64,000 nucleotides of DNA from Sinohyriopsis cumingii (GCA_028554795.2 CM068828.1:17182630-17246629), one strand, 5' to 3'. Counted from the stretch's first letter, positions 37,771 through 49,839 are shown. The notes: a model not told the origin generated them from the sequence alone. Made by a program: numbers and translations.

Positions 37771-39427
37771 AAACTATGCTCATTGTATTGCATAATTTTA
37801 TTTTGCACCAAAGTACGAAAGACAGCCCAGTATTGCCGAGCACACATTTCTATTTACTACGTATCTAACTGGTATAATATTATATGATTAAGGCAAACGG
37901 TTCTGCGCGAAACTAAGAAAGACAGCCCAATATGTTCAAGCACACTGTTCTATTTTCTTTATGTTTAACTGGTACAAAATTGTAAAGTAATGGCAAACGA
38001 TCCTGTATGAAGACAAGAAAGAGAGTCAAACAAGTATATATACATTTTATTCAGAAATTAAGAACAGTCCCTAAATTTTCGTACTGTAAACTTAAAGAAA
38101 CAACAACAACAACAACAGCAACAAAACTGTCTGATAATAAGGACACTACAGTGTCCTCCAACAAAGACGATGGCGCTGAAGTTAAACGAATATTACGTAA
38201 GGCTGAAGTTCGTTTGTTTAGTAACTATAAGTAACTGTTTCGAGCATGGAATGGAAACTGTTTTGTCACTCCTTGCAAATCCACGAGTGATGATACAATA
38301 TCATTTTTCAACATCACAAGTCAAATATTTCCGTATATCTACTAAACAGGGTAGAGTTGCTTTTATATGTATTGAAGGCGAAACCCATCGATTTCATTTA
38401 CTTTTTATCTCCATTTTGGCAAAGGCGATAAAATGCAACGCAATTTACATACGACAATGCTCGGTCAGTTTGATGTACTTTTATTGTTGTCCCGATTCTC
38501 TCCCTGTTTTGCATATTTACTAAATATTAGTCTCTATGAATTAATTATCCAACGTTTTCTTACTAACATACTTGATTATGCTATTCCAACACCTCATATT
38601 ATGACAATTTAACTATGATTAGATAATAAATAAACGTTGTATTTTTTCATTTTTAGAAAGGTCACATTTTATAGAATAATGGCATCTTTTATAGAGGACA
38701 ATAAAGCATACAGACGTCGCTGTTGAATCAGCAATTTTATGTGTATGTGTAACAAAATCCACACTTTTGTTGAAACGTTTGGATGAAAACTTTGAAAATA
38801 AAGCTGGGGTGTCAGTAAAGTCATACTATATGATCTGCTAATTTGACTCTAAATTACTGATTCCAAGTAAGTCAGATAAAAAAGATTTTAATACAGTTGG
38901 TTTAATTTTTATTATTCATCACTTACCGTATAGAACATTATGGCGTGTCTTGATACCTCTCAGCTAAAAAACCTAAATGAGATAAATAAAACAAAGCAAT
39001 ATAACATGACAACATTTTCTGCATTGAAATAACAACCTATGCAGAGTAATGCAATTTTGTCCAAATTGTAATGACATTATCATAAATTGAAAGGCCACTT
39101 TAAAAAAATCGAAGACTATATAATTTTAGTGTTTAAAATAACTTCTATAATAAAATCAAAGTCACCAGCTAAAGTATCTCTTTCATGATATCAAGTTCAA
39201 GAGATGTACTTAATTTTGCGTACTATAGCTAATAACCACTTTGCACATTAGTAAAACCGGCTGAAAGAAGCATGAAAATATCTTTAGTTCAATAATAGGA
39301 GAGATAGTGGTAGAGAGAGATACACACCTGTAGATGGTAGTACAACACAAGATGAATGTGTCGATATGATTTTGGTGTGCAGGATAACTTATGTACTTCA
39401 AGGTTATCAGCAACCCGACTACAGGTG

Positions 39428-39430
<3 letters not shown>
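37771..39430. other. Intergenic or intronic DNA without recognised genes
   Basis: Contains a pair of similar segments near 37795-37875 and 37905-37990 (both with ACGAAAGACAGCCCAGTATT-like text and ATTTAACTGGTA), a loose duplication of about 115 bp. Nothing else recognised. On the minus strand near 38960-38930, ATGTTCTATACG runs into GTAAGTG, a possible but unsupported start exon. Confidence 0.4.
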
Positions 39431-39431
<1 letters not shown>

Positions 39432-39501
<70 letters not shown>

Positions 39502-39598
39502 GACAGATACATACATACATACATACATACATACATACATACATACATACATGAATACATACATGATATAAGTCTGACTATTATGATTATTATTATTA

Positions 39599-39640
<42 letters not shown>
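39432..39640. repeat. (AT)n, (ATAC)n and (ATT)n microsatellites
   Basis: AT repeat 39432-39497, then AGAC and ATAC repeats to about 39560, then (ATT)n at 39581-39640. Open frames here are low-complexity artefacts. Confidence 0.98.
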
Positions 39641-39642
<2 letters not shown>

Positions 39643-39783
39643 CTTCAACAGTAATTTTGACAACATATCTGACCTTTATTTTCTTCAAAGACCATACCCC
39701 TTACCGCTAGAGTTAAGATCTAAATTCAAGGAAAAAAATTCTTCTCAGGAGAAAAGACCATCCACATATTCCATGGGAAGATT

Positions 39784-40036
39784 TGTTGTTGTTCTCGTTG
39801 TGGGGTTTAACGCCATTTTTCAGCACACGATAGGCTATACATGGCGGCCAGTATTAATAGTGGCGGAAGAACCCGAGAAAACCCCGGAAAGAACCACCGA
39901 TCCACGAGAACCTACTGGCAAGCTTTCTCACATCCCCACATTGGCCGAATCCGAGACTCGAACAACACGGACAGATATGAAATGGCAATGATCCGTAACG
40001 GAGAGCGCTTTAGACCACTCGGCCACTCGGGGCCCC
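39784..40036 (-). mobile_element. SINE type II with tRNA-Leu-like head, full length
   Basis: Read on the minus strand from 40036: CCGAGTGGCCGAGTGGTCTA (A box region), B-box-like GTTCGAGTCTCGG near 39965, body with TACTGGCCGCCATGTATAGC, tail AAAAATGGCGTTAAACCCC followed by AAC-rich sequence. It is the best-kept copy of this family in the window. The A and B boxes could drive RNA polymerase III. Confidence 0.85.
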
Positions 40037-40064
40037 TCCATGGGAAGAAATACTGCTTTTAATA

Positions 40065-40128
40065 CTAGTTGTAGTAGTAGTCGTACTAGTAGTAGTAGTG
40101 CTACTGCTACTACTACTACTACTACTAC

Positions 40129-40165
<37 letters not shown>

Positions 40166-40205
40166 CATAGTCATGATCATCTTCATCATCATCATCATCA
40201 TCATT
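40065..40205. repeat. Mirrored (AGT)n/(ACT)n then (AAT)n and (CAT)n
   Basis: AGT-rich sequence followed by ACT repeats, AAT repeats and CAT repeats. Its first half can pair with its second half. Confidence 0.95.
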
Positions 40206-40707
40206 GGGTCAGTACTACTCCTTTAACAAGAAATATTCCGTAACTCTGAAAAGTGTACGCGGGATGTTTTTCACGACATTTATGCCTGTGCCATATGTAC
40301 CTAATAGTATATGCTGATTATTTTCTCCCTTAACTTTACATAGTCAGAAACGTTCAGTATTTTACGATATTGCACCTATTCATATTGCACTCACGTGCAG
40401 GACACGTGTACCCAATAGTGTATTAGGAACTACTTTGTAAACAAATCATGTACACTCGTGTAGCAGATGCTTTACATTTTGGTTGATTTAATTTGTTTCT
40501 GAATTAAATAAAACAGACGTTTCGTGGACTGCCACATACGAGCTGCTTTGCTACATTCTGCGTTAACCTTTTTGATACAATGTTTCGGATTTTGGCGATA
40601 GGGGCCAGATTTCATAAAATTGCTGGGTACATACAAATAACATGCAACTTGCAAGGCATAAACTGTCCCCTTTAGCTGGTAATAAGAATGGCAAGCAATA
40701 ACCTTAC

Positions 40708-40749
40708 AGTTTTACATCCTAAATTTCCTCAAAATGTACATTCTTAGTT
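40708..40749 (-). pseudogene. Candidate (relic?) first coding exon of LRR gene 2
   Basis: The minus strand reads GGATTTGTAG, then AACTAAGAATGTACATTTTG, and reaches a donor-like GTAAGG. The acceptor plus AACTAAG-ATG context resembles the other two copies (TTTTGCAGGAACTAAGATGG at 22601; TTTTACAGGAAACAAGATGA at 4458). It lies about 400 bases downstream of module B copy 2 on the same strand, as expected. However, the frame from this ATG meets TAA before the donor. Either the true exon is elsewhere or gene 2's first exon has decayed. Weak evidence. Confidence 0.3.
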
Positions 40750-40856
40750 CTACAAATCCGAATTACATGAGACAAATCATGAGTTCTCAAGCTTTATTAA
40801 ACATTTCGAAATCTTGCTATAATTTTGACTATATGCCAAGTGCAATGACATCCTCG

Positions 40857-40995
40857 TTACTGCACTCAAAATGAAATAAACAGTAATTGGAAAATATGAA
40901 CTCGTTTGTTCGGATGGATATAATGTAGCCCCAAGGTCGTTCATTATTCCATCCGAACAAACGAGTTCATAGTTTCCCATAAAAATGCAGTAACC
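40857..40995. mobile_element. Hairpin MITE with 30-bp near-perfect arms
   Basis: Arms 40889-40918 and 40948-40977 are reverse complements with one mismatch (GGAAAATATGAACTCGTTTG and CAAACGAGTTCATAGTTTCC) around a 29-base loop. Outer bases GTTACTGCA and TGCAGTAAC extend the inverted repeat to about 40857-40995. Near-perfect arms mean recent origin. No coding capacity. It sits between module B copy 2 and the candidate first exon of LRR gene 2. Confidence 0.75.
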
Positions 40996-41137
40996 TATAA
41001 TATTTGCTATTTTATGTTAGCTATCGATAGATTATATTTGTGACATATATTCAATTGCACTTTTCACTTAATTTGATTTACGTTTAAATTTGAGTTTATA
41101 TTTATGTTTTTTTCGTGTGGGGTGGGTGGTTAATGGA

Positions 41138-41520
41138 CGTTTGATTGAATGCATTTCTTGGTCACCCACAAAGCTTTGTTCCTTCAACATTAGTTCATAT
41201 CTAAGAAGTCTCGTGTGGTAGTTATTGACAGATACTGTATTTGCATCATACGTACATACTTCTAATCTTGCCACATGACTGTAGGAAGGCTGAGCTTGCC
41301 TGAACCAGCTTGAAAGACACATCGTGACAGGTTTTGTCGCATATTTTAGAATCTATACTTCTTATCAAGATTCCTGGAAATGTTTACTTGCAACATGGAT
41401 AGATAACATCTGGCGTATTCCCGTCTCTTGACCTATGATACCGCTATCCTCAATGATGTATTTGTCGCTACAATCCGATCGGGGTCGTTTGTCCACTTTC
41501 TCAAACGTTCAACAAGGAAG
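41138..41520 (-). promoter_or_regulatory. Module B copy 2: probable 5' region of LRR gene 2
   Basis: Its reverse complement aligns with 21690-22060 and 49840-50200: CCTTGTTGAACG, GGACAAACGACC, GCGGTATCATAGGTCAAGAG, TTTCAAGCTGGTTCAGGCAA, then AGATTAGAAGTATG. Downstream of that, AAGAAATGCATTCAATCAAA matches AAGAAATGCATTCAATTAAC at 50168. The TATA position reads TATGTACGTATG, so a canonical TATA box is not kept. It lies on the same strand as LRR gene 2, about 11.5 kb upstream of its main exon, the gap being filled by the Polinton, LINE and SINE insertions. Confidence 0.5.
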
Positions 41521-43659
41521 TGAGACGGGGACTAGAGTAGGGGTGGGGGAGGTGAAGTCAGACATCGGTTTATACACCATACAGTGCATGCACACTTTCA
41601 TGAAGCACATTAAACGCTTAATTGAACGGGGGAGCTTGTGACACAGCTTAACGTTTACAGGAACTTGACCTTGGTGGTTGGAAGTCGCTCGGGAAGACGG
41701 CGCAGTCAGTATTCACCAGCGAGTGCGTACACCTGCAGGCATCCGCACATGAAAGAATACACACATCTGCTATACGCCATTATAACAAGAACTAGAAGAT
41801 TTACTATTGTAGCGGAAACAATAATCAAATTGTGATGCACGTGACTTCTACTTTACGCTAGTGTTACAATACTGAGTTCTCTCATGTGACTACTTATTCA
41901 TATTGCTTTTCGTTCCTTGATTTTATAAAGGATCGCAAATTCTTTTCACACAATCGCATTTCATGTATTAGTTGGTTGGTAACTGTATAATGTCTACCAG
42001 TTTCAAATCATGCGCCAAAATAAATAGACCTGGTTAATATTCATGGCATGTGGGTTAAGTTACCTTAAGAATCGTAATTTGACAAAATCAAAAAAATATT
42101 CAGTGGAGCTAACATATCGCAGTTCAGTACTACACGAGAGCTAACATGTACAGAACTTTTGAAGATGAGAAAAAATGAATCTTTATTTTTTTAAATACAG
42201 CCCTTTTTCAAATGTTACACAATTGAACAACTGCGGCTTGTTAGACGCCTCATAGCGAAAATGCGTGAAGAGGCATCTTATTTAATTGAGATCCCAGTGC
42301 TGTCATCTTTGCTAGCCAAGGTTAACCCAATCTACACTTGGCGGATCGATCAGATATTTCAGTATTTCAAGTCTGTGGATTTTGGTTAATGCTGAGGCAG
42401 GCCACCATTGTAACAACATAACCGGTTTGTAGTCAGATTGTAACAAGGAACACTTTTGATGGTAAAAAAATAAAATGTTTATTGATGAATGATTCAGTGA
42501 AAAAGACTGTTTGATTCGTGCGCCCACAAAATCCAAATATTGGATATTTAACAATATATGCACGAACCTATACTGTTTTGCGTTTTAAATGCAATGTGTA
42601 CTGATATGCAAGAAAAACAAATAGTAAAACGATGCAATGATTAATGATTCAAATTGATTCCATCAAACAATGGAAATAATGGAAATTGGTAAACATTGAC
42701 AATTTAAAAAAGAAAATGATATAGTTCACTATAATAATGAAATATGAGACGTTTACACTCAAATATTGAAATCTGATTAGTTTTTACTCAAACAGTGAAA
42801 TCTGATTAGTTTACACTCAAATTGTGAAATATTATTGATGACTTTTCACTCAGTAAAATGTAATATGAAACATTGGAACATATCTTACGGAATTGAACAC
42901 AAATCGAAAGGTCTTCTCAGCCCCAGCGCTCTGGCGAATGGTTGACGATCCACCACGAACGGTCTGCTCCTTCTGGCCTGCCTAAAGATCCGTAGAATCT
43001 CTTGTTCTCTGCAGACCCATTTGTCTCGCAGCCTCGGTTGTTAACCACGTGATGACCTTTATCGTCTTCTGTGCCAACGTCACCCACCGACAGCAGCACC
43101 CTGTGTATAACACAACCCAAATTAGCACCACGGCTAAATAACAACTACAATATGGTGCATATACGGAGTTACAAAGTAACTGTCCCTCCCTCCCTCCCTC
43201 CTTCACTCCTTCAGCACTACACTCAGTATTCACCAGTCACCATTCAATCAATCACCAATCAGTCACCAACCAGTCAGCAGTGATCAGTCATTCAGCAATT
43301 AGTCGGCTGAAAAGATAATATCCGAATCCGTCTAATACAAATCACACATTCATGTATAACAACAACACGTAATGACAGTATAACAGTGTAAACTTAAGAT
43401 TATTATTTTATACTAATCATATTATCGGGTCTACTGTGCAATGTGATGAGCGGGTTAGACGTGAACCTGTGTCTGACAAGAATATTATAGTACATAACGT
43501 AACACATTCTCTTCCATGTAACAAAATAAACGGAAAAACAACTTATTCAATTTGAACATTGTTCCTACATCATCGAGAGAAGGGGTGCACACAACTGGAA
43601 TGGACTCATAAATAACCAATTTTCCACTGCCGGTCCGTGTTTGTACAAATGCATCTGAC
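41521..43659. other. Intergenic DNA with a 29-bp triple repeat
   Basis: No gene recognised. Three 26-29-bp units (GTTTACACTCAAATATTGAA then ATCTGATTA) lie at 42751-42834. A (CCCT)n tract at about 43184-43202 leads into a CAGTCACCAATCA-rich degenerate repeat to about 43300. Confidence 0.5.
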
Positions 43660-43982
43660 TGCTCCGGTGGCCTATTGGTTAGAGCGTCCTCCTCGTAAGC
43701 GGGAGGTCGTGGGTTCGAACCCCTGCCGAGTCAAACCAAAGACTTACAAAAATGATACTAACAGCTGCCTCGCTTGGCGCTTAGTATTAAGAGGTTAGTG
43801 TTAGGACTGGTCGGCCTGGTGTCAGGATAATGTGACTGGGTGGGACATCATGCTACGTGTCTGCGGCATGATGCCCCAGTGCTAGACATAACTGCCACAC
43901 TGTAGACATCATAGCAGTATGACTGAAATACTGTTAAAGCTACGTTAAAAACCCTAATCACACACACACACACACACACATA
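43660..43982 (+). mobile_element. tRNA-derived SINE (type I), full length, well kept
   Basis: Head TGCTCCGGTGGCCTATTGGT, anticodon-arm-like CCTCGTAAGCGGGAGG, B box GGGTTCGAACCCC. Body with GGACTGGTCGGCCTGGTGTC and GGCATGATGCCCCAGTGCTA; ends TTAAAGCTACGTTAAAAACC and (CA)n. The head resembles tRNA-Thr (CGT), but the long body shows it is a SINE. Confidence 0.92.
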
Positions 43983-44690
43983 AATGCATCTTTATCCCTC
44001 TAATATACCTCTAATTGCTTCTCTCTGGTACGTAGTCGTATTTTGATGTAAAACTTACAAAGTGTCCTTTTGAAATCAATTGACTCTTCCGTTCTTGGAT
44101 GATAAACAAAGTACTGCTGCTATACGCTATATGTTATTTGCTATTACATAACAAGAGAGATAGTTATAAAAACCAACAGCTCTCGCCAGGACAAGGCACT
44201 GAACTATATATATATGATCGATCCGCCAAGGCGTCAATGGTGACAACATAACGGAACCTTGGTTACCGAACATGAACGCTCGTAGGAGGGTAGAAACTGA
44301 ATGCAATATATTTGGATTTTTTGTGTTCATTTGATAAATATCTTCTCACCAGTACCAAAAAGCCAGACTTGCAATCGAAAGGGTGCTGGTTCTAATCCTA
44401 CCATTTGATCAGCCCGGGTAGGCTAACGTTGTGTGCATTTGGGCGAGGTCATTCCAGCATTTAATAACCTATTTGTGTTGATGTGCCGTAAAATAACAAG
44501 CAAATAAAAGACTTAATAGTGTTCCCGATATAATTAAGTAGAACAGCATTAATCATTCCCTCAGTATGAATTTAATTGTTGAAAGATTTTACCTTGATAG
44601 TGACAACCTTAGAATAATGATAATCACGAACGCACATGCTCGTTCATCGCTCTCGCAATCGTCTTATTCTTTGTCTTTTTCTTGTTTTTC
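43983..44690. other. Intergenic DNA
   Basis: No gene or recognised repeat. Near 44370-44420 a GGTGCTGGTTCTAATCCTAC string looks like part of a diverged tRNA-like or SINE sequence, too weak to call. Confidence 0.4.
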
Positions 44691-44879
44691 TTTACAATAA
44701 TAATAATAAGAAGAAGAAGAAGAAGAAGAAGAATATTAATAATGTATTATTTAAATAGAAATATTATTGATGATGAAAACTTATCGTAAAGTAAAGAAAA
44801 TTATTTTTGGACGTACAACACCTAACCCTAAAATCGGTCACTGTGACCTATATTTAACGCTTTACAATAATAATAATAA

Positions 44880-44910
<31 letters not shown>

Positions 44911-45041
44911 AAGAATATTAATAATGTATGATTTAAATAGAAATATTATTGATGATGAAAACTTATCGTAAAGTAAAGAAAATTATTTTTGGACGTACAA
45001 CACCTAACCCTAAAATCGGTCACTGTGACCTATATTTAACG
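44691..45041. repeat. 170-bp tandem duplication with GAA tract
   Basis: Two nearly identical units, 44691-44860 and 44861-45041. Each starts TTTACAATAATAATAATAAG, runs through a GAA repeat and ends GTGACCTATATTTAACGC. They differ mainly in the length of the GAA/AAT tract (longer in the second) and one base (GTATTA against GTATGA). Very recent duplication. Each contains CCTAACCCTAA, which resembles one and a half telomere units but is too short to mean anything. Confidence 0.95.
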
Positions 45042-45642
45042 CTTTACCAAGTTCAATATCTTGTGTTTTCCGGTATTGACGGGTACCAACTTCAAGCTCT
45101 TGTATTTTACCGGTATTGCTACTGAATGGGTTCTGAAACAAGTTTGCTTTGCAGTCCGAGGGTATATCTGCCTTTTTATCATTTTCTTTAAAAGCAACAC
45201 AATGGACAAAAAGCAGTACAACACAGTGTGTGTCTGTGTCTGTGTCTCTTTCTGTGTGTGTATGTATCTTTGATATAATTTCAAACTGTCCGCTTCCTCA
45301 GCGTGTGTTGTTACGAGAATAGGAGAAAAGACTACAGGGTAAAACTCAACGAATGATCCAAAATGTCCACAATATTGTAATGTATGCTGATAAACGTTAA
45401 TGAAGATCATTTAGAACAGGTGATCAAATCTACGTCATTTTTGTTTGAAACAACATCATACAAGAAAATGAATTGCGCCGACAAATCAACGCGAATGTGG
45501 ATCACATGGGCAACCTTCTGAAATGTATCAAGATTTAATCACCCGCACAGAATATACCAGAATAATATTCGCATTTTAAAACAGTAGCAAGAAAGAAAGC
45601 AAGTTAATTGAAATAGAGTTGGTTCTGTATCTCTCATCATCC
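45042..45642. other. Intergenic DNA
   Basis: No gene recognised. It includes a short loose repeat at 45051-45115 (TCTTGTGTTTTCCGGTATTG and TCTTGTATTTTACCGGTATTG). Confidence 0.4.
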
Positions 45643-45735
45643 GATTGTATCCACATTATCAGATTGTATCCACGTTATCAGATTGTATCCACATAATCAG
45701 ACTGTATCCACATTATCAGATTGTATCCACATTAA
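45643..45735. repeat. 19-bp minisatellite, 5 copies
   Basis: Unit AGATTGTATCCACATTATC repeated five times with single-base changes. Confidence 0.95.
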
Positions 45736-46974
45736 AGAGCATCGCCTCTTTTCTCTCTCACAATTTAAAAACGTCTGAAAATCTGTGTGTAGAAAGAAAT
45801 AATAGGATCTTCTTTTCGTTTGAATCCGAGGAGCATTTGAGGGTCGGATTATGGGTTTGAGCAAGAAAATGAGGTAACTGCAATCATATGTGTAAATATA
45901 AGTGACAAAGGTGAATGCATGCATCAAGGTTCATGACGCGAAATGTAATTGTCTACGAAAATAATCAAATGTAAAAACTCCTTCATGAAAAGAGCTTTCC
46001 AGATTTTGATTCGAATTTTCCCACTCCTTTCAAATATTTGTAATGTGATGTTGGGGTGGGAGGTTAGAGCGCATTCGTCATCAACAGTATGGAAATCGCC
46101 AAAACCACGCGGTAGCGGCATATGGTTTCACTTTAAACAGAGACTAGGAATATTAAATGATAGTGTATTGAATCGTATCGGCCTGATACCCATAATAAGA
46201 ATATTTATCAACTCGTTCGTAAAAATCAAAATGTAATCTTTACAATGCCAGCGCATAAACTCTGTCTGATTAAAGTGGAGATTAGCTTATCAATAAAACG
46301 GAATGGGGAAGATCAGAAGAAATTAGAACTAGAAAGGAACACGTATGCAGCTTCTACCTAAATCTACCTTCTGCTTGTAGTGATTTCAATTGTGAATGTA
46401 CCCCTCAGTTATCTTGACTATATATACCTGGTGTCTGTGAGCACTGTAACCTACATTTGCAGATAGCATTACCTTCCAACGACAACATACCATCAAGATA
46501 ACACCATTTGATTGGTCACTTGAAACTGTGCACGTGTCATGATACTATGTAGTCTCATGTTCCAAAGATTTCACAAGCTTCTGACCAATTTTCCCAAAGT
46601 AATCATAACTGCTGAATAAATCTGAAACATACAATAGTTATACAAATTAGTTTATGAGAGTTATACAAATTAGTTTATGAGAGGACACACCTCTCCTGCC
46701 AGCAGTCCTTCAAAACTATACTGTATATTGTGTGGACCTTCACCCAACCGTTGTCCAGTGAAACATGTCAGATGCCGGATGAATATAGTGTTTGCATTAT
46801 AACTCACAGGTCATAACGGAGATGGCCAAGGAGAAGATAAGATTAATTATTTGAAACAAATTATTGTTTTTGTATTCTTATTCTTTTGCTGCTGTTCTTG
46901 TTGTTTTGTTTTTGTTCCAGATCAACCATTCACTTGTTTTTAAAATATGTTTTAATCTGTTCTAAAATGTATTA
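45736..46974. other. Intergenic DNA
   Basis: No gene recognised. A 23-bp direct duplication (AGTTATACAAATTAGTTTAT) occurs at about 46635-46680. Confidence 0.45.
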
Positions 46975-47103
46975 TTAGTAGTAGTAGTAGTAGTATTAGT
47001 ATTAGTATTATTTCGTCTATCCCCTTAACTGCACATACAGATAAACATTAAAGGGACATTGTATCATTAATAATAAATATATTACTACTACTACTACTAC
47101 TAC

Positions 47104-47144
<41 letters not shown>

Positions 47145-47145
47145 T
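46975..47145. repeat. Mirrored (AGT)n ... (ACT)n(AAT)n
   Basis: AGT and ATT repeats at 46975-47011, about 70 bp of unique DNA, then ACT and AAT repeats at 47082-47145. The two ends are reverse complements. The LINE fragment starts directly after. Confidence 0.95.
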
Positions 47146-48175
47146 TGTTCTTGACTTCACTTGCGAAGATTCAGGAAGGGAGATTGTCAAGTCTTTGTTT
47201 TTCTTAGTTGTGAATCCAAGGATTTTTTCTGAGGTTTGCAGAATGGCAGTCTTGATGTGATTTCACATCCCTTCCAGAGGAGCATCGGGTGGAAAAGAAG
47301 GTTCTTCAAGTCTAGACTGCAAGCTCTCTTGAAAACCTGCCTTGACATCTGCAGATCTAGAGCTTCCTCCTCAGGGTGCCTCCTTGTTGATTGGACCTGG
47401 GCTTGAAGTGGAAGTCGAGCTTGCATCGGACAAGACAACGATCTGTGTGACACTATCCACTGGGCATCACTCTGGTATGAAGGACATCTTTTAGGTTCCT
47501 CTGGCGTACTATGCTGTAATCGATTATGTGCCAGTGTTTTGATCTAGAATGCACCCAAGCCGTTGTGAGGCTGTCTTTCTCCTTGAATATGGTGTTTGTG
47601 GTGGTGAGCTGTAATTCTGCGCAAAATTCAAGAAGCACGCACCCATTGTCACTGCAGCCACCCATGCCATTTTTCACAAGAACGGCTTTCCAGGCTTCTG
47701 AGTCTCGGCCTGCTCTGGCATTGAAATCTCTGGGTCTCTCTTGAGAAATCTGCGCAGGTCAACGTAGACTTTATCCTTTTCAGAAGGATCTGCCTGGAGT
47801 GTTGGATCATATACACTCAAGACTGTGGCGTGTTCTTTGTACCGTTACGGGAGACGCATGGACATGATGCGGTCCATGTGACCAGTGAGCATGTTTGTTG
47901 AGTTGGTGGCGATTGAGTCCTTGACCATAAAACCAACTCCTAAAAGTCGTTTTACAGTCTTTGGTTTTCCTGGTCATTACAGGGTGTATCCAGCGGCGAG
48001 TTCTCACAGACTTCCCTCCTCTGAAAGGCGGACTTCACTAAGGACAGCAATGTCAACAGCAAGGCGAGAGATTTCGTGTGTGATTAAGGCAGAGTGCCAT
48101 TCTGGTCTGTTGCTGTCAGTTGAGTCTAGCATTGTTCTGATGTTCCAACAAGCCAGTTTTAGTCTTTTCCCTGGC
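47146..48175 (-). mobile_element. LINE endonuclease fragment bounded by AAT tracts
   Basis: The minus strand starts near 48175 with LKLACWNIRTMLD and RPEWHSALITHEI, the start of an APE-type endonuclease, and continues to VHSRSKHWHIIDYSIVRQRN. That matches WMHPRSKHWHQIDYMLVCRN in the fragment at 52130-54125, but the two copies are clearly diverged. The endonuclease has stops and frame changes. There is no RT. It lies exactly between two trinucleotide tracts (47082-47145 and 48176-48266). Confidence 0.8.
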
Positions 48176-48233
<58 letters not shown>

Positions 48234-48266
48234 TTATATTATTATTATTATTATTATTATTATTGA
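48176..48266. repeat. (AAT)n/(ATT)n microsatellite
   Basis: AAT repeat turning into ATT repeat, hence self-complementary, directly at the 5' side of the LINE endonuclease fragment. Confidence 0.97.
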
Positions 48267-48419
48267 AATAATAATGATAATAATAACAATAGCATCATCT
48301 TCAATCTTTTTTATCCTTCATCTTAGACAGTCCATTGTTGTCTTGCTCAATGTTCTATTTATTTTGTGCGTGCTAGGTCATTATATTATCCGAGTCAACC
48401 TTTAAAGTTCTCTTTTCGT

Positions 48420-49235
48420 GTAAGAAAAAACATCAGCCCATAAAAACCCATATCTGATATCTAATAAAGAGCACTTTAAATAAATCTTCTTAGATTTTCG
48501 AAAATTCGTTGTTTACCTTCTCCAAGCATACACATGTCAAAGTTAAGATCCTGGATACCTCTAAGTGATGTTAGTGAAAAATCAATTTTACTAGAGCCAT
48601 ATCTTAAAAAAATATTTGACCTACTTTTTCGCTGCCAATTCACATTTGAATTTAGAATTAAAGAAAATAATGAACTAGAGATCTTACAGGTAAACTCGCA
48701 GTGTTTATAATATTTGTTTAAATGTGTCTCGCTGCGAATATTGTCGAATAGGATATTTGTGATGTTGCTACAGTACCGCCACTCCAGCAATGTTTACTGC
48801 ATCAATCCTTGAAGTAGAAGCATTTTGTATTGTTACTCGCGGCGTCGCCACTTGCTATAATATAACCTTTTCACTTCACTTGTGAAATATTGCTTATACC
48901 TGTTAAAATAAGGTAGATACCCTCATTATATTTTCAGATTGATACTTATTCCAGACTGCCATAATAGTCATCCCACTCCACAACGAGTTTATGACACTTA
49001 GTCCACACTGCCATAATAGCCATTCCACATCACAACTCGTCTATGATTCTTAGTCCTAACGGCCATAATAGTAATCCAAACTCACAACCCGTCTATTAGC
49101 AATACTCTGACAAAAGTACACAAGACTGAGGTCAATGAAACGTAAAGAAAATATCACAGTGACCTGTCTTGGCATTAATGGTGTTGCGTGGTCCAAAAAC
49201 ATTATCTTTATTTTTCAGTAAGTTGCCATCATCAT
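48420..49235 (+). other. Upstream block shared with 19897-20360
   Basis: Shares TAAGATCCTGGATACCTCTA, GTGATGTTAGTG and, later, CACAGTGACCTGTCTTGGCA and CCAAAAACATTATCTTTAT with the 20-kb block, in the same order. It contains a local array of three units of about 57 bp at 48945-49095 (CTTAGTCCACACTGCCATAA and variants). No gene. An (AGT)n tract lies at 49312-49342. Confidence 0.7.
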
Positions 49236-49309
49236 CACCATCACCGAGAACAATAGTAATATTAACATTATTTTTGTTTGTATTATTATACTTATAGCAT
49301 CATTATCGC

Positions 49310-49341
<32 letters not shown>

Positions 49342-49839
49342 ATTGTTGTAGCATTAGTAAGAAGAATAAGAAGAAAAAGTAGAAGAAGGTATTCGATAAT
49401 GATATGAACAGCAATACAAAATTATCATGAGAATCGTACTTCTAACGCTGTATACCAGTAACCCCATCTGTACGTTTCCAAACAATACTATTTGGGAAGG
49501 TAAACTAATCGTTATCATTTATAAACTATATCGAATATTGATAATATCGATAGCAAAAGTATCTTTCTGTAACTATTTTTTTGTGTGGCGATGGTGAATA
49601 TAATCTGTCCGAGTGAATTATGTCGGGAAAACTATGTTAACTGGCTCATGTTTGTTGTTTTCATGACAACAACACATGTAGGTTATTAACGTTGGCAATT
49701 GTAGTCAAGTGCCATGCACAAAGACACACACAAGACACCCGTCCTGGGCTCAGAACCTGCACCCTTTCGGTTCATCTTTATGACTGTGTGACTCTCATTT
49801 TGAAGTAGCAAAGAAAGTACTTTTATTTCACCAAATTTA
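49236..49839. other. Non-coding interval before module B copy 3
   Basis: Trinucleotide repeat (AGT)n at 49312-49342, then AT-rich DNA. Around 49720-49790 (ACCCGTCCTGGGCTCAGAAC) it resembles 20935-20985. No gene recognised. Confidence 0.45.

Noticed and set aside
38930-38990. Minus-strand ATGTTCTATACG followed by donor GTAAGTG as start exon of LRR gene 2
   Set aside because: Phase fits, but there is no similarity to the family's known first exons and the location relative to module B is less good than 40708-40749.
43660-43735. tRNA-Thr-like gene
   Set aside because: Continues without a break into a body shared with another dispersed copy, so it is the head of a SINE.
44830-45015. Telomere-like CCTAACCCTAA
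   Set aside because: Only about one and a half repeat units, and present twice only because the whole 170-bp unit is duplicated.
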